A program made the translations under genes and the position numbers. This document shows, piece by piece, positions 45,610 through 56,639 of a stretch of DNA of 64,000 nucleotides. Position 1 is the stretch's first letter. Each line of letters opens with the position of its first letter. Source of the DNA: Protopterus annectens (Eukaryota > Chordata > Ceratodontiformes > Protopteridae); the NCBI RefSeq assembly GCF_019279795.1, contig NC_056750.1, positions 694,907,894 through 694,971,893 on the forward strand, given 5' to 3'. The notes under the pieces are model-generated. The model saw only the letters and a list, made by a program, of their open reading frames with translations, was not told the origin of the DNA and ran no database searches.

Positions 45610-47375
45610 AACTGCAGAATCTCATGTGAGGCAGTAATGTTATTTACTGTCAGAGTGTTCCCATTAATATGTAAAACATGAAAGTAAAACTAAATGTAAG
45701 TGATGTCTGGAATTTTTAATAGGTTGATTGTATTTAATTTTGATGGGTTCACTATCTGAGTATTAAAATTCCACATTCCTATATTTTATTACTTCATTCC
45801 TGCAATCATTATTTTTGTATTAGTTATTATGTGATGCACTATATATTACAAGTTTCATGAGGAATCCAATACTCTGCCTAATCCTGAGATGTTACCCTAC
45901 TCTCTCGTATATTTAACATTCCTGACTGTATTAATTAAACACAAATATCAAAAGCATCATTTAGCATGCTTTGGCAAAGTATTAATAATATGCTTTTATG
46001 CTAACCTGTCCAAGTGTGCATTCTGTGGATCCAAGGAAGTCATCATCTCTCATTCCTATATTAACATTATCCACGGTGTCATAAACTTCAAACAGCAGAT
46101 TCTGCATTTCTTCAAAGAAGTAATCCACATCAAATACTTTGGAGAAAACTGGGTTGAGGTTGCTTTTGATGACTTCTGTCTTATCTATCTAGAAAGTAGA
46201 AAAAGAACAAGTTTATATCCTGGGCCATATTTACAAATAATATTTAATAGATTGCATTTATGAAAAGTATTTAATGGAGACATTGCAAATAAGTAAGTAG
46301 ATAAATAAATAAAATTAGCTACCAAACTGTAGAAGTAAAACAATGTTTATTCAACACATACATTCAAGTAACAGTATTACATGGGTTTAAAAGACATGAT
46401 TTTTATGTAAGCGTTTCAGCATCTCTTCTGCTGATACATAACATGTTACATTAGAAGGTTAATATTGATAAATTATGACAAGTATTCCAGTATCAGATAT
46501 TAAAAATAGCTTGCTAAAATGCAACAAATTCAAAAGCCAGAAATCTGAACAGTTTTCATTTATATTCGTCATGATGCAGCATCTGTGTATCATGTTAAAT
46601 GTCCTAATAACTAGCCATAGGAAGCTGATATAATTTGCTACAGTAACTTTTAGTGGACAGGGTTCAAACCTTATACGAGTTTTCTGCACATCCACAGTGT
46701 CTTTGTTATTTATAGAATAACCTGGCTAACTTTAAACATTACATTATGTTGACATGAAGAGAAATTTGTACAGACATGAAAAAATGGATCTTCTTTTAGG
46801 AATATATTTATTTGGAAGAACAGAAGTATAATTCACAGTTAGAAAAGTGGTCCAAGTACAGTAATACAGAATTCAAAGACTGCAAAACAATTTACATAAA
46901 ATGGAAGATTTGGATCCAGAAGATTGATGTATTCCTTAAAATGAGTGAAATAGAAGATAGCATTCAAAATAATCTGCACATTGTTGAACAGCAGCATGGA
47001 AACGAGCAATCTGTTGATTCTGTTAAAACTGATTAAAACAGATGATACAATGAAATCTGTAAAAAGCATCAGAGACACTGAGACAAGAGGTCAAATAATA
47101 GTGTTGTCAGGAAAATCTAAAAATTAATATTTCATTTAAACTAAACATGGATGGAGTGTATATTTTGACTAAATATATGTTTGAAGCATTAGGGCTAAGA
47201 TGCGGAGAGAAAACTGTGTATATATCTTCTTGATATAAACACACAGGATAGCATAATTTTGGGTCTGTGTACATCCATCAAAGGGAAGAAGCATCGAATG
47301 GCATGTTTCATTGAACATGCTGTTCATCTAGCTGTTTGAGTAGGGAGAGGCCCATGAGAAGTTTTGCTGAATGGC
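45610..47375. other. Unassigned spacer
   Basis: No gene is recognised. On the minus strand at 46435-46330 a hairpin CAGC/GCTG followed by GAAACGC, then AATAAAC and CTTCTACAGTTTG, faintly recalls a PLE terminal repeat but lacks a hammerhead core. Confidence 0.4.
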
Positions 47376-47538
47376 ATTTTTGATGTAATTCCAAAAGTAA
47401 GCCCCAAATCCAGGAGCCGGCAGGGCAAAGCTAATCACAGCGGTGTAATTCAAGCCACAATCCAATATGCAATCACTAAAAAGTTACAGAGACCGGTTGA
47501 ACACCAGAAACATTTTATTCAGCTATAACAGCAAGCAG

Positions 47539-47570
47539 TTTTGTCTCTGTCAGTTCAGAGACTTTATCAA
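47539..47570 (-). ncRNA. Decayed hammerhead, family B left arm
   Basis: On the minus strand TTGATAA (47570-47564), A, then GTCTCTG/CAGAGAC (seven perfect pairs, AACUGA loop), then AAAA (47542-47539). Layout and stem II fit a hammerhead, but the core has C3 to U, G8 to A and G12 to A, so it should be inactive. The plus-arm counterpart at 52656 has TTGATAAAAGCGCTTG, with stem II deleted. Confidence 0.6.
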
Positions 47571-47874
47571 GATAAAAGACAGCACAGGAGGCACACAATA
47601 TATACACAGAACCCCAATTAACACCTCAATTAACACCTCATGCAACACAATTAAACCAATTAGTCTTGCAGATGCCTTATACCCCATCTAAAAAAATTAT
47701 TATTTTAAAAGTTTTTTACATCGTCCCTGAAAAATATGCAAGAAGAAAACATCCATCAGTCAAAAAGAAATAAAAATACAAGTAAAAAATACAAGTAAAA
47801 GATCACAGGGAGTCAGATAAGGCAGTCATTTTTCCAGAGCCCTCAACTTTAAAAAACAGTCTAAAGAAAACATG

Positions 47875-48657
47875 TCATTCAAGCCTGGCAAGCAAGTTGC
47901 TTATGCCCCATTTTTTTTCCAGCTGCAAGGGCCATGGACCCCCCCTTAGCATATCAATAATGACAAACTTAAAAGAGTGACCATCATGATCAATGCAGTG
48001 CTTAGCTAGGGCATTAGTTTTATTTCTCAAACTGATGTTCCTCACATACTCGTAGATTCTATTCCTGAATTTCCTCTCAGTTTTCCCTACATAGAAGCTG
48101 GGGCATTGCATACATACCACACAATACACCACCCTCTCAAATTGACAAGTAAACCTACCCCCAAGTCTGAGAATTTGGCCATTAATGGTCACAACTGACC
48201 CTTCCAAGATATATCCACACTGACTGCAGGCCCCACATTTTCTCATATTGCCTTTTACCAGTTTACCTTTATAATTTTCAAGTAGATTTTTCAAACATCT
48301 GCCCTTCCTATGCACAATAACCGGGGCATTACTAATACATTTCCTCATCTCTTCACAAGAGGACAAGATGGCCCATATTTTAAATAAAATATCATCAATT
48401 TGCTGACTGTCAGAGCTGAAAGTTGTGATAAAGGCTGATCTAAAATTTATTTCAGTCCCAACATCCAGTTTACCTCTCCTAACTATACAAGTAGATACCT
48501 CCGGAGGTTCAGTGCCTGGACACATTGGTTCAACACGATCATGGGTTACAACATCCCTAGATAGAATAGCTCTAAAATGCCCCCTTTCCCTCTTGTTAAA
48601 AACCTCCATCATAACCTCCTGGATTATAGTAGGGAGATACCCTCTCCTCAAAAACAT
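47875..48657 (-). pseudogene. PLE family B GIY-YIG frame, 260 codons open
   Basis: This is an uninterrupted frame encoding the end of a Penelope-type protein. LRRGYLPTIIQEVMMEVFNK and ERGHFRAILSRDVVTHDRV are the post-RT region. RKCGACSQCGYIL is the Cys motif. VVYCVVCMQCPSFYVGKTER is the GIY-YIG core, with RNRIYEYVRNISL, ALAKHCIDHDGHSFKFVII and LQLEKKWGISNLLARLE closing the nuclease fold (Arg, His and Glu expected for catalysis are present). The arm is cut off upstream of the RT, so it is a fragment despite being open. The ATG at 48657 is internal to the original protein. Confidence 0.85.
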
Positions 48658-48697
48658 AGCCTTCAGGGTATCACACTCATTCTAAAATGACTCAAAG

Positions 48698-49531
48698 ATT
48701 TGGGGCTTACTTTTGGTATTTAGTTTTTGTGCTTTTGACTTGGTTTGTGGATTTCTTTGTGTTCATGGCTTCTGAAGGCCAGGATATTGCCTCACAGGGC
48801 ATATTGTTCTCGCAGGAAGTGAGTAACACTATTCAGACAACTGGAACTGGCAATGAAAGCATTTTACTGTTTTTAACCCAGATTTCTGAGCAACTTGACA
48901 GGATTGAGATGCAGCAGCAGTCGCTTGTTTTTGCAAGCAATCAGCTTGCTGCTTAGGAGGCACGTACTATTCAGGAAGCTCCACCTAATCAGGAAGTGTT
49001 GGCTTTCAACGGTGCTGTAAGTGGGGCCATTCAACGTGTGTTAGGGGAAGAATCATTGAACATGCCCGCTACATCTGGTGTCCATAATGTTTCCATCTCG
49101 TGTTTGAATGAGCATGAGGAAGGATTGCAAAAAAATTATAGAATGGATACAAGGCTGAATGGGGCTGGTCTGGCCCCAATGTTTCCCATTTCTTACAGGA
49201 TGAACGTTTATATAGTGACTCAAATGTCAGAGAGGAAGAGGTGGTGAGTCACCCAGACTATATTTCCAGTTTACAAAAACTAGATTATTTATTATTAAAA
49301 ATCAAAAGACTACAGTTGGATAATGTTTATTTTAAGGAGTGCGTTAGGTTGGGCATTGTGCCTAAGGGTTTATGCATTTGGCATTACCCATCCGGTTTAG
49401 TGGCCAACTCTTTGTTTCACAAAGAACTACTTGATCTTTTAAATAAGCATGAGATGGAATACATGGAGTTGGTTATTAAACATAACAAGCTATTATTGTC
49501 TGATATTATTAGAGGTTACTGCTTTGGATAA
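48698..49531 (+). pseudogene. PLE family B N-terminal region
   Basis: The plus arm starts with the 50-bp end of the terminal repeat, then ATG at 48768 opens MASEGQDIASQGILFSQEVS and ILLFLTQISEQLDRIEMQQQ, a likely start of the PLE protein with a Gln-rich helical stretch. A stop at 48954 and frame changes follow. The frame at 49241-49531 gives LQKLDYLLLKIKRLQLDNVY, RLGIVPKGLCIWHYPSGLVA and FHKELLDLLNKHEMEY. The VPKGL block is shared with family A (40560-40600), which supports homology of the N-terminal regions. Confidence 0.7.
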
Positions 49532-50046
49532 ATTGATTGTAGAGGATGCCTTGCATTTAAATAACCTGTTAGAATACAATAGAGTGTTCAAAAGTATAGA
49601 GCACCAGACTGACATTATTAGGGAAAAGAAGATCAAAAAATTGACCATGATAGGTTACAATATAGGAATTCTATGGCCTGCCCTAACCCCCTCAAATCTC
49701 AGAGTTGGGGAAGGGAATTTAATCATTTTGGCAATACTAACGCTGCAAATAAGAATAATGCGTTGGGTGAGAATGATATTGTTTCTCCTTCTTTTTTGAA
49801 AGAGGGGGATTTTCCCCCTCTGAGGAGGTAAGAAAGGCTGAGGGACCGCCACAACAGGGAGGGGTTTCCTCAGGCGAATACGACTGGATACAGGGGTCGG
49901 GGTGGGCACAGTCCACAGCAGATGATGGGAGGCTGGAGGGAGGGATTTCACTGGTAGAATCGGGTCACCAGATCTTGGTCACTAATACTTGAAGAATTTT
50001 TCAGAATTCATCTGGGGATTTTAATGCATTTAATTTTTCATTATTT

Positions 50047-51190
50047 AGTATAGACATCACCGATTGTGATTTATTGGTTAGGGGCTTAACTTTTGTGCCC
50101 GTAAATAATTTTAGCTTGGTTAACATCCTAGTGGATTTAAAACATTTTGTAAGGAAACTCGATTTGAATTTCTATTTTCAGTCAGTGGAATTTGTAGGTG
50201 ATCCTTTACATATATCAAGCACTTTTAACCCTCTGCTACATCCCTCTTTACAAATTTTTGAAAAGATTTGTGAAATAGATATGAGAAACATTCATTAGCA
50301 GAAACCATTGTAAAACTTGAGGGGGCCTGAATTGGAAAGCCTTAGAAAACTGAGAAGTAACCCGGATGTGAGAATTATCAAGCCTGACAAGGGTGGGGGG
50401 ATGGTGGTGATGGATACTGCAGATTATAACATAAGGATGAAGGAGATGATTAGCAGTGCCCTTTACAGAAACATTTCCTTAAATGAGCTTAATATGGGGT
50501 ACATTGCAAAGTTAAAGACCAGTTGAATGACATGTTCATTGATGGGTCTCTGACAATAGATGAGTTTAATTATACGTCAGTATACCACCCTAAAACTCCC
50601 ACTATATTTGGCTTGCCCAAAATCCATAAGAGCCTCTTGAATCCACCTATGCAACCAATTATGGATGGGAAGGGGTCCATCACCTACCCAATAGCAACAT
50701 TTCTTGACATTAAATTGAAATCATTGCTGGGGAGTGAAGTTTGTGTATGGACTCCTAGAACTTACTGGATAGGATTAACAACCTTGGTTATATGGAAACT
50801 GGGTTTTTCATCACTGTAGATGTGAAGGACCTCTATACGGTAATACTCCATGACACTAGACTTGAATGGGGTTCTGACTGCCTATTTTCTAAAGGGGTGC
50901 CCCAGTCTAGGATTAATGTTTATGAACAGTTTGTACTTGTATGATAGAGTAATTGTATTTTATTTGACAATGCATTTTTCTTGCAAATTGATGGGGTGGT
51001 GATGGGCTCACCATGTGGAGGTACTTTTTCAAATATGGTAATGATTGAATGGGAAAAGAGGTTCTTGTAGGAGTCCAAATTTTTCCCCTTTTGTAAGATT
51101 TATGTCCGTTACCTGGATGATATCTTAATTTTGTGGGATAGCCCATTTGAGCTAGTTGGTGAGTTTTTGACTTATATCAACCAGTCAACT
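50047..51190 (+). pseudogene. PLE family B reverse transcriptase
   Basis: Frames 50074-50298 (GLTFVPVNNFSLVNILVDLK), 50317-50526 (VRIIKPDKGGGMVVMDTADY, the KPDKGGG block) and 50523-50819 (YHPKTPTIFGLPKIHKSLLN and PPMQPIMDGKGSITYPIATF) give the fingers. Then in another frame come FFITVDVKDLYTVILHDTRL (first catalytic Asp), QIDGVVMGSPCGGTFSNMV and IYVRYLDDILILWDS, with the intact RYLDD catalytic box near 51110. Stops after EKRFL and several frame changes show a pseudogene. Block order and the LPKIHK motif are characteristic of Penelope RTs. Confidence 0.88.
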
Positions 51191-51195
51191 GTTTT

Positions 51196-52260
51196 TTGAT
51201 ATTCACAAACATGGTTGGGACAAATGAGATTCCCTACTTGGATGTGAAACTAATTAAGGATACTATTTCTAGGTCCTTTATTGCTGAGATATTTAGAAAG
51301 GAAACTTACTCAAACAGCTTCCTGCACTTCAGTAGCTCACACCCATTCACACAGAAAAAGGTAGTTATCAAGGGGCAATTTGTGAGGGTGGCATGCATGG
51401 TGTTGCTCTTTTAGTCATTCTTAAATGAGTGTGATACCCTAAAGACTATGTTTTTGAGGAAAGGGTATTCCCCTACTGTAATCCAAAACGTTATGAAAGA
51501 GGTTGTTAACAGGGAAAGGGGTCATTTTAGAGCTATTCTATCTAGGGACGGAGTAACCTATGACCGCGTTGAACCAATGTGTTCAGGCACTGAACCTCTG
51601 GAGTATCTACTTGTATAGTTAGGACTGGTAAACTAGGTGTTGGGACTGAAAGAAATTTTAGGTCAGCCTTTATCACAACTTTCAGCTTTGACAGTCAGCA
51701 AATTGTTGATATTTTATTTAAAAACTGGGTCATCTTGTCCTCTTGTGAAGAGATGAGGAAATGTATTAGTAATGCCCTGGTTATTGTGTATAGAAAGGGC
51801 AGACGTTTGAAAAATCTACTTGAAAATTGTAAAGGTGAACCAGTAAAAGGCACTATGAGAAAATGTGGGGCCTGCAGTCAGTGTGGATATATCTTGGAAG
51901 GATCAGTGGTGACCATTAATGGCCAACTTCTCAGACTTGTGGGGTAGGTTTACTTGTCAGTCTGAGAGGGTGGTGTATTGTGCGGTCTGTATGCAATGCC
52001 CCAGCTTCTATGTAGGGACAAGTGAGAGAAAACTCAAGAATAGAATCTACGAGCATGTGAGGGACATCAGGTTGAAAAATAATACTAATGCTCTAGCTAA
52101 GGCACTGCATTGATCATGACGGTCACTCTTTTAAGTTTGTCATTATTGATATGCTAAGGAGGGATCTGAAGGGGGGTCCATGGCCCTTGCAATTGGAAAA
52201 AATGGAGGCATTATGGCAGTTAAGATTGAATGCAACTTGCTTGCCAGGTTTGAATGACAT
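51196..52260 (+). pseudogene. PLE family B thumb and GIY-YIG domain (plus arm)
   Basis: 51196-51414 gives GTNEIPYLDVKLIKDTISRS and RKETYSNSFLHFSSSHPF. 51735-51947 gives RKCGACSQCGYILEGSVV (Cys motif). 51919-52113 gives VVYCAVCMQCPSFYVGTSER, in which the usual GKT reads GTS, then LKNRIYEHVRDIRLKNNTN and ALAKALH. The end EKMEALWQLRLNATCLPGL near 52200 in another frame closes the domain. Compared with the open minus-arm copy, this arm has at least four frameshifts. Confidence 0.85.
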
Positions 52261-52639
52261 GTTTTCTTTAGCCTGTTCTCTGGAAAGATGACTGCTTTAT
52301 CTGACTCCCTGTGATCTTTTACTTGTATTTTTATTTGTATTTTTATTTCTTTTTGGATGTATAAAATGCATTTTATTATATATTTAGTAACTGATACTCC
52401 TGTGCTAGGTTTTAATTAATATTTATTTTTTGTGTGGGTTATTATTATATACCATCGGACTGGCCTTTATTAGGAGGGCTGACTGATGGATGTTTTCTTC
52501 TTGCATACTTTGCAGGGATGATGTAAAAAACTTTTAAAATTATTTTTTAGATGGGTTATAAGGCTTTAGCAGGGCTAATTGGTTTAATTGTCTTGCATGA
52601 GGTGTTAATTGGGGTTGGGTGTATATACTGTGTGCCTCC

Positions 52640-52844
52640 TGTGCTGTCTTTTATCTTGATAAAAGCGCTTGCTGTTATTGCTGAGTAAAGTGTTTCTGGT
52701 GTTCAACTGGTCTTTGTAACTTTAGTGACTGTATATGGGATTATGCCTTGGATTACACCACTATGATTAGCTTTGCCCTTCTGGCCCCTGGATTTGGGGC
52801 TTACTTTTGGTACTTAGTTTTTGTACTTTTGACTTGGTTTGTGG
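52640..52844 (+). repeat. PLE family B 3' terminal repeat with deleted hammerhead
   Basis: From CTTTTATCTTGATAAAAGCG to the TSD it matches the inverted minus-arm end (47580-47390), including TGTTTCTGGTGTTCAAC and GATTAGCTTTGCCCT. Where the minus arm has the stem II hairpin, this copy has TTGATAAAAGCGC with the hairpin missing. The terminal 50 bp recur at 48698. Confidence 0.75.
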
Positions 52845-52858
52845 ATTTTTGATGTAAT

Positions 52859-54446
52859 GCCGTTCAGCGATTTTTCCATCTGATGGCTAAATATAGACCC
52901 TATAATTTCATATTAGATAACAAATGTAAAGGATAGATAGGCCAAAAATGGATTTATATTATATTAACAAGTTTATAGTAACTCAAAATTCATATTGTCA
53001 AGACCATATGAATGAGATTCAGACAACTAGAAATTAAAAAAAGAACAACTCTACATTTTTGCTGGGAGGCAAGGCCCCCATGCTCATCCCACCCACCCAC
53101 TGCAAATTATATATACTATCTCTGAGATCACACCACAACGAGGAAAAGGATAAATTCTCCGTTAAAGCACTTCTATGTAGTAAATCACATGGGGTTTGGG
53201 GAATTAACTTGCCTCGCCTACAGCAAAGACTTTTTTTTTTTTTTTTTTACTTTCAAGTTTTTGAAAACTTGATCATCTGGTCAAGACCATATGAATTTCA
53301 AGTTGACAAAAATTCAGTGATATGATATAAATCTCTAAAGATACATAGGTAAAATTTTAATGACAGAACGCATAATGAATCTTACAGAAAAAGTCATAGT
53401 AGTAGTGCAAATGCCAAACAGACATTACAGAAGGATCTATAAATGAGGCATTATCCTGCAGTTTCAATCTATCTTTGGACATCAAGAGTTTTCAGTTCCT
53501 CAAGGAACTTGTTAGAGATGTTACAACATTAAAATACTGGGAAAAGAAAAATTTAATAGTGTTCTAGTTGTTATTCAGGATGATATAGAAGACATGATGT
53601 TAGAAGATAAAATGAAAGTAGCTGTTGGGTCAAAAGGATTTAGAAAATACAAAATATATGATTATTCCAAATGAAGTACACAGAACACTAAACCCATCAT
53701 TAAATCAGTTTTATATATTCACTCTACAGTAAACAAGATGTATGAACTTCATACAGTAGACCTTTGGGGACAAGGTAGCGTTGCACTCACACTCATGGTT
53801 GAGTAATACTGGAGTTAACATATTTATAGACTGAGTAGATGCAGATGGCATAGCCCTCCATGGATTGTACAATTCTGCCTTTCCCTTGCAAAAATGTTTA
53901 ATTTTGGTAGCAGATTACCTTTGTACTGCATTTCTACCCATTGTTTCTGATGCTATCATAGTAAGTTTGATGGCTTGCTATGAATCCAGTCAACCAGCTA
54001 AAGATAATGCAGTGGACATTTAGAAAGAAATCCACCTTTATTTAGTAGACATTATCAAACCAGTCTGTAACCTGCATAACATCAGTTCTGTTCTTATTTT
54101 TGGCAAGTTACGTGCTACATTTATGTTCTTTAGAGAGTATGTTATATGGACGGTGATGGGTATAGAACATTATTTATATACAAATGCTCTTTTATGAGAA
54201 TGTAACGTTCAGTATCAGATTTAATAAGAGAATTGAGAGACAATCAAGAGAGATCTTTTGCCACCTAAACCTTTTCTACAGTATGGCATAAATGTGACAT
54301 AATTGAAAAACTGTAGCTAATCTTTCACAATTTAAATACAAATTTGTCACTCGAGTTATTGACAAAATATAAAAGTCTATGTTTATTGTTTTATTTATTT
54401 GATATCTAAGTCCATTAGACACAACTACCTCTTTGCAATGGTACCT
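52859..54446. other. Unassigned spacer with a GC-rich core repeat
   Basis: CCACCCACCCACTGCAAATT and ATATACTATCTCTGAGATC at 53085-53135 recur in altered form at 26215 and inside the MITE at 4565. ATATAGACCC at 52890 resembles a MITE end but no partner was found. There is a T-run at 53230-53248. AGACCATATGAAT occurs twice (53003 and 53284). Confidence 0.45.
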
Positions 54447-54455
54447 TAGGAGAAC

Positions 54456-55118
54456 GGGTCTAGATTAGAACATCAAAGTTTCAAAACTTCGAATGATCTA
54501 ATATTGACCCCTATTCAGTGAAAGCTGAAAACATGGAACATACAGAACAGTAAATATTTTCCTAGGGAAAAAATTCACTGTTCCAAAACACATGCACATA
54601 ACTGAAGCACACCAAACAAACAGCAATCCACACACATACACCTAAAATCTTACACCTAACCCTACACTAAACTATACACATACCACTAACTATCCACTTA
54701 CCTTAACTCAAACCCTAACCCTAAGGTCCATCACTATTGCACACTCACCTCACCCACGCCCTAACCCTAACTCACCTACCCTGACCTAACCCTCACATCC
54801 ACATAATCTCACACTTACCTGACCCGTGCCCTAACCCTAACTCACCTAACCCTCACATCCACACAATCGCATACATACCTAACCCGCACCCTAACCCTAA
54901 CTAACCTAACCTGCACTCAATTGCACACTTACCTGAACCCAGCCCGTAACGTTCCACCACAGCGCTGAAAATACCGAAGCAATAGAAACAGACAACCAAA
55001 TTCTTTCCCTAGGAATAAATTTGGTTTTCTGTTGCTTCGATATTTTCAGCTTTCGCTGAATAGGGGTCAATATTAGAACATTTGAAGTTTTGACACTTCA
55101 ATGTTCTAATATAGACCC
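54456..55118. mobile_element. TTAGGG-rich MITE, 9-bp TSD, long terminal inverted repeats
   Basis: TAGGAGAAC at 54447-54455 and 55119-55127 is a perfect 9-bp TSD. The left end GGGTCTAGATTAGAACATCA and the inverted right end GGGTCTATATTAGAACATTG run as an inverted repeat for about 85 bp, including CTAATATTGACCCCTATTCA, so each arm can fold on itself as well. The interior (54630-54940) is rich in CCCTAACCCTAA and CTAACCCGCACCCTAACCC on the plus strand. There is no coding. The orientation of the telomere-like motif is opposite to that in the copy at 38028. Confidence 0.92.
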
Positions 55119-55324
55119 TAGGAGAACTACTAAAATCAAATTCAAATGGAGGAAATCAAACCTATGGCTGCACCACAGAGCTGTATAACATTTTATCCAC
55201 TAAAAGGACTGTAATAAATTGCTAGACATAGAATACATTGGGCCGAAAACATGTTTATCTAAGCTTATCAGTCTGCATATTGAAAGGAAGGTAAAAACCA
55301 TTTGCTGACAAGTACCATTTTATT

Positions 55325-55680
55325 TTAAAGGAGTATCTTGATTTTTCTGGGAAGTTCTTGTGTGGATCTGTATAATGGTGAGCTAATTATGGTCACCTTA
55401 GATGTGATTGACTTATTTTCAGGTATTGCCCATGAAAATGGGTTACAAATATTTATAAAAGCGCTAATGAAAAGTACATTTTTCCTATTAAAGAGCTTAA
55501 TGTTATTATACAATTCATGGAATAGCTCTTCATAATAATTTCATATAATTTCATGGTGAATTTTATCAGCAGAAAAGTGGCATAGCAACAGGAATTGTGT
55601 GCGTGTGTTCCAGCTTACGCCAATTATGTTATGTGGGTTTGAAAATAGTCATTAGGAAGTAGTACATTGCAAACTAATTA
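55325..55680 (+). pseudogene. PLE reverse transcriptase scrap (another family)
   Basis: The frame 55338-55535 contains NGELIMVTLDVIDLFSGIAH then ENGLQIFIKAL, the Penelope block TLDVxDLYxxIPHxxGL with the first catalytic Asp. After a frameshift YQQKSGIATGIVC near 55560 matches the QxxGTAMGT block. The LDD box is not found. Sequence differs from families A, B and D. Length is only about 350 bp, so family placement is uncertain. Confidence 0.65.
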
Positions 55681-55689
55681 CATCATAGT

Positions 55690-56635
55690 AATCTGCTAAC
55701 ACAAACAGAAATTTACTGATGATTGGTGACTCCAGAGTTAGGTGTTTTTACACTCATGAGGCTGGGTAAACTGGGTGGCAATGAGCTACCACTTGCAAGT
55801 CAAGACTGCTGATGCCAAAAGAGCCCTGAGAAACCTTAAAGTAGATAAATAAGATTATGTTATGGTGGTGGCCATGTTGGGGAAAATGACCTGTCACTCA
55901 AAACGCTGAGAGATCTAAAGAGAAACATGAAAAAGCTCTTCATGCATGTCATAGCCGCAGGAAAGACCTTAGTACTGAGTGGTATTTTCCACCACTAAAA
56001 AATAATGCCAAAGTATAAAGAAAAAATTATTAGTTTTAAAAATTGGGTAAATACCTAGTGTTACTCTATGGCATACCTTTCAACCTGTTAGCTCAAGAGA
56101 TCTGGACAAAGTCCAACATAATGGGGAGACTAAGGACCAAAAATAAGGACAGCTTTTAAATATTGCTGTTACAAACTTGCAATATGGCTAGAATAACATC
56201 ATTTGTGTTAAAATGTATTTTAAAAGGATATGAAGTGTCAAACTCAAAAGTGTGTCATTATTTAGTGATTTTATTCCTCAGGTAATCCCAGTGATTTGCC
56301 AGAAAAACACACATTTTATGAGGAAGACTAAAATTTTGAAGTGTAAATCTGGGTATTCTGTGAAAATCTGGACAGTTGAGAGGTATGTTCTAGGGGGATC
56401 CAGTGTGTGTCAGCATGGAATGAGATTCTTATCAGCTGTTCTTGCTTTACCAGAGATGGCTTGCACCTCTTTTGCCAAGGCTTCTGCATACTGGCAAAAA
56501 AGTTTTGCTGCTCCTATTGTACCTTTTCATGCAATGTACAGTCTATAAACCACCCAAGCAAACTTCCAAAACAAATCAACCATAGAATCATATCAAGGAG
56601 GCTCTGCTTAATTACAGAAATCTAAATAAAAAACT
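55690..56635. other. Unassigned spacer
   Basis: No recognisable gene or repeat. Confidence 0.4.
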
Positions 56636-56639
56636 ACCA

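Larger units (their letters stand above)
47376..52858. mobile_element. PLE composite B: head-to-head pair with 14-bp TSD
   Basis: ATTTTTGATGTAAT at 47376-47389 and 52845-52858 is a perfect 14-bp TSD. The minus arm (48697 to 47390) carries only the GIY-YIG end and terminal repeat. The plus arm (48698-52844) carries N-terminal, RT and GIY-YIG regions and the 3' terminal repeat. The outer ends are inverted copies containing GATTTGGGGCTTACTTTTGG; the plus arm begins with the same 50-bp stretch at 48698. The family is distinct from A in sequence but has the same domain order and the same tail-out topology. Confidence 0.92.

Noticed and set aside
46405-46440. Minus-strand CAGCAGAAGAG...GAAACGC resembling a hammerhead
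   Set aside because: The second core base is wrong and no stem II can form between the core halves; only the surrounding AATAAAC and CTTCTACAG resemble a PLE end.
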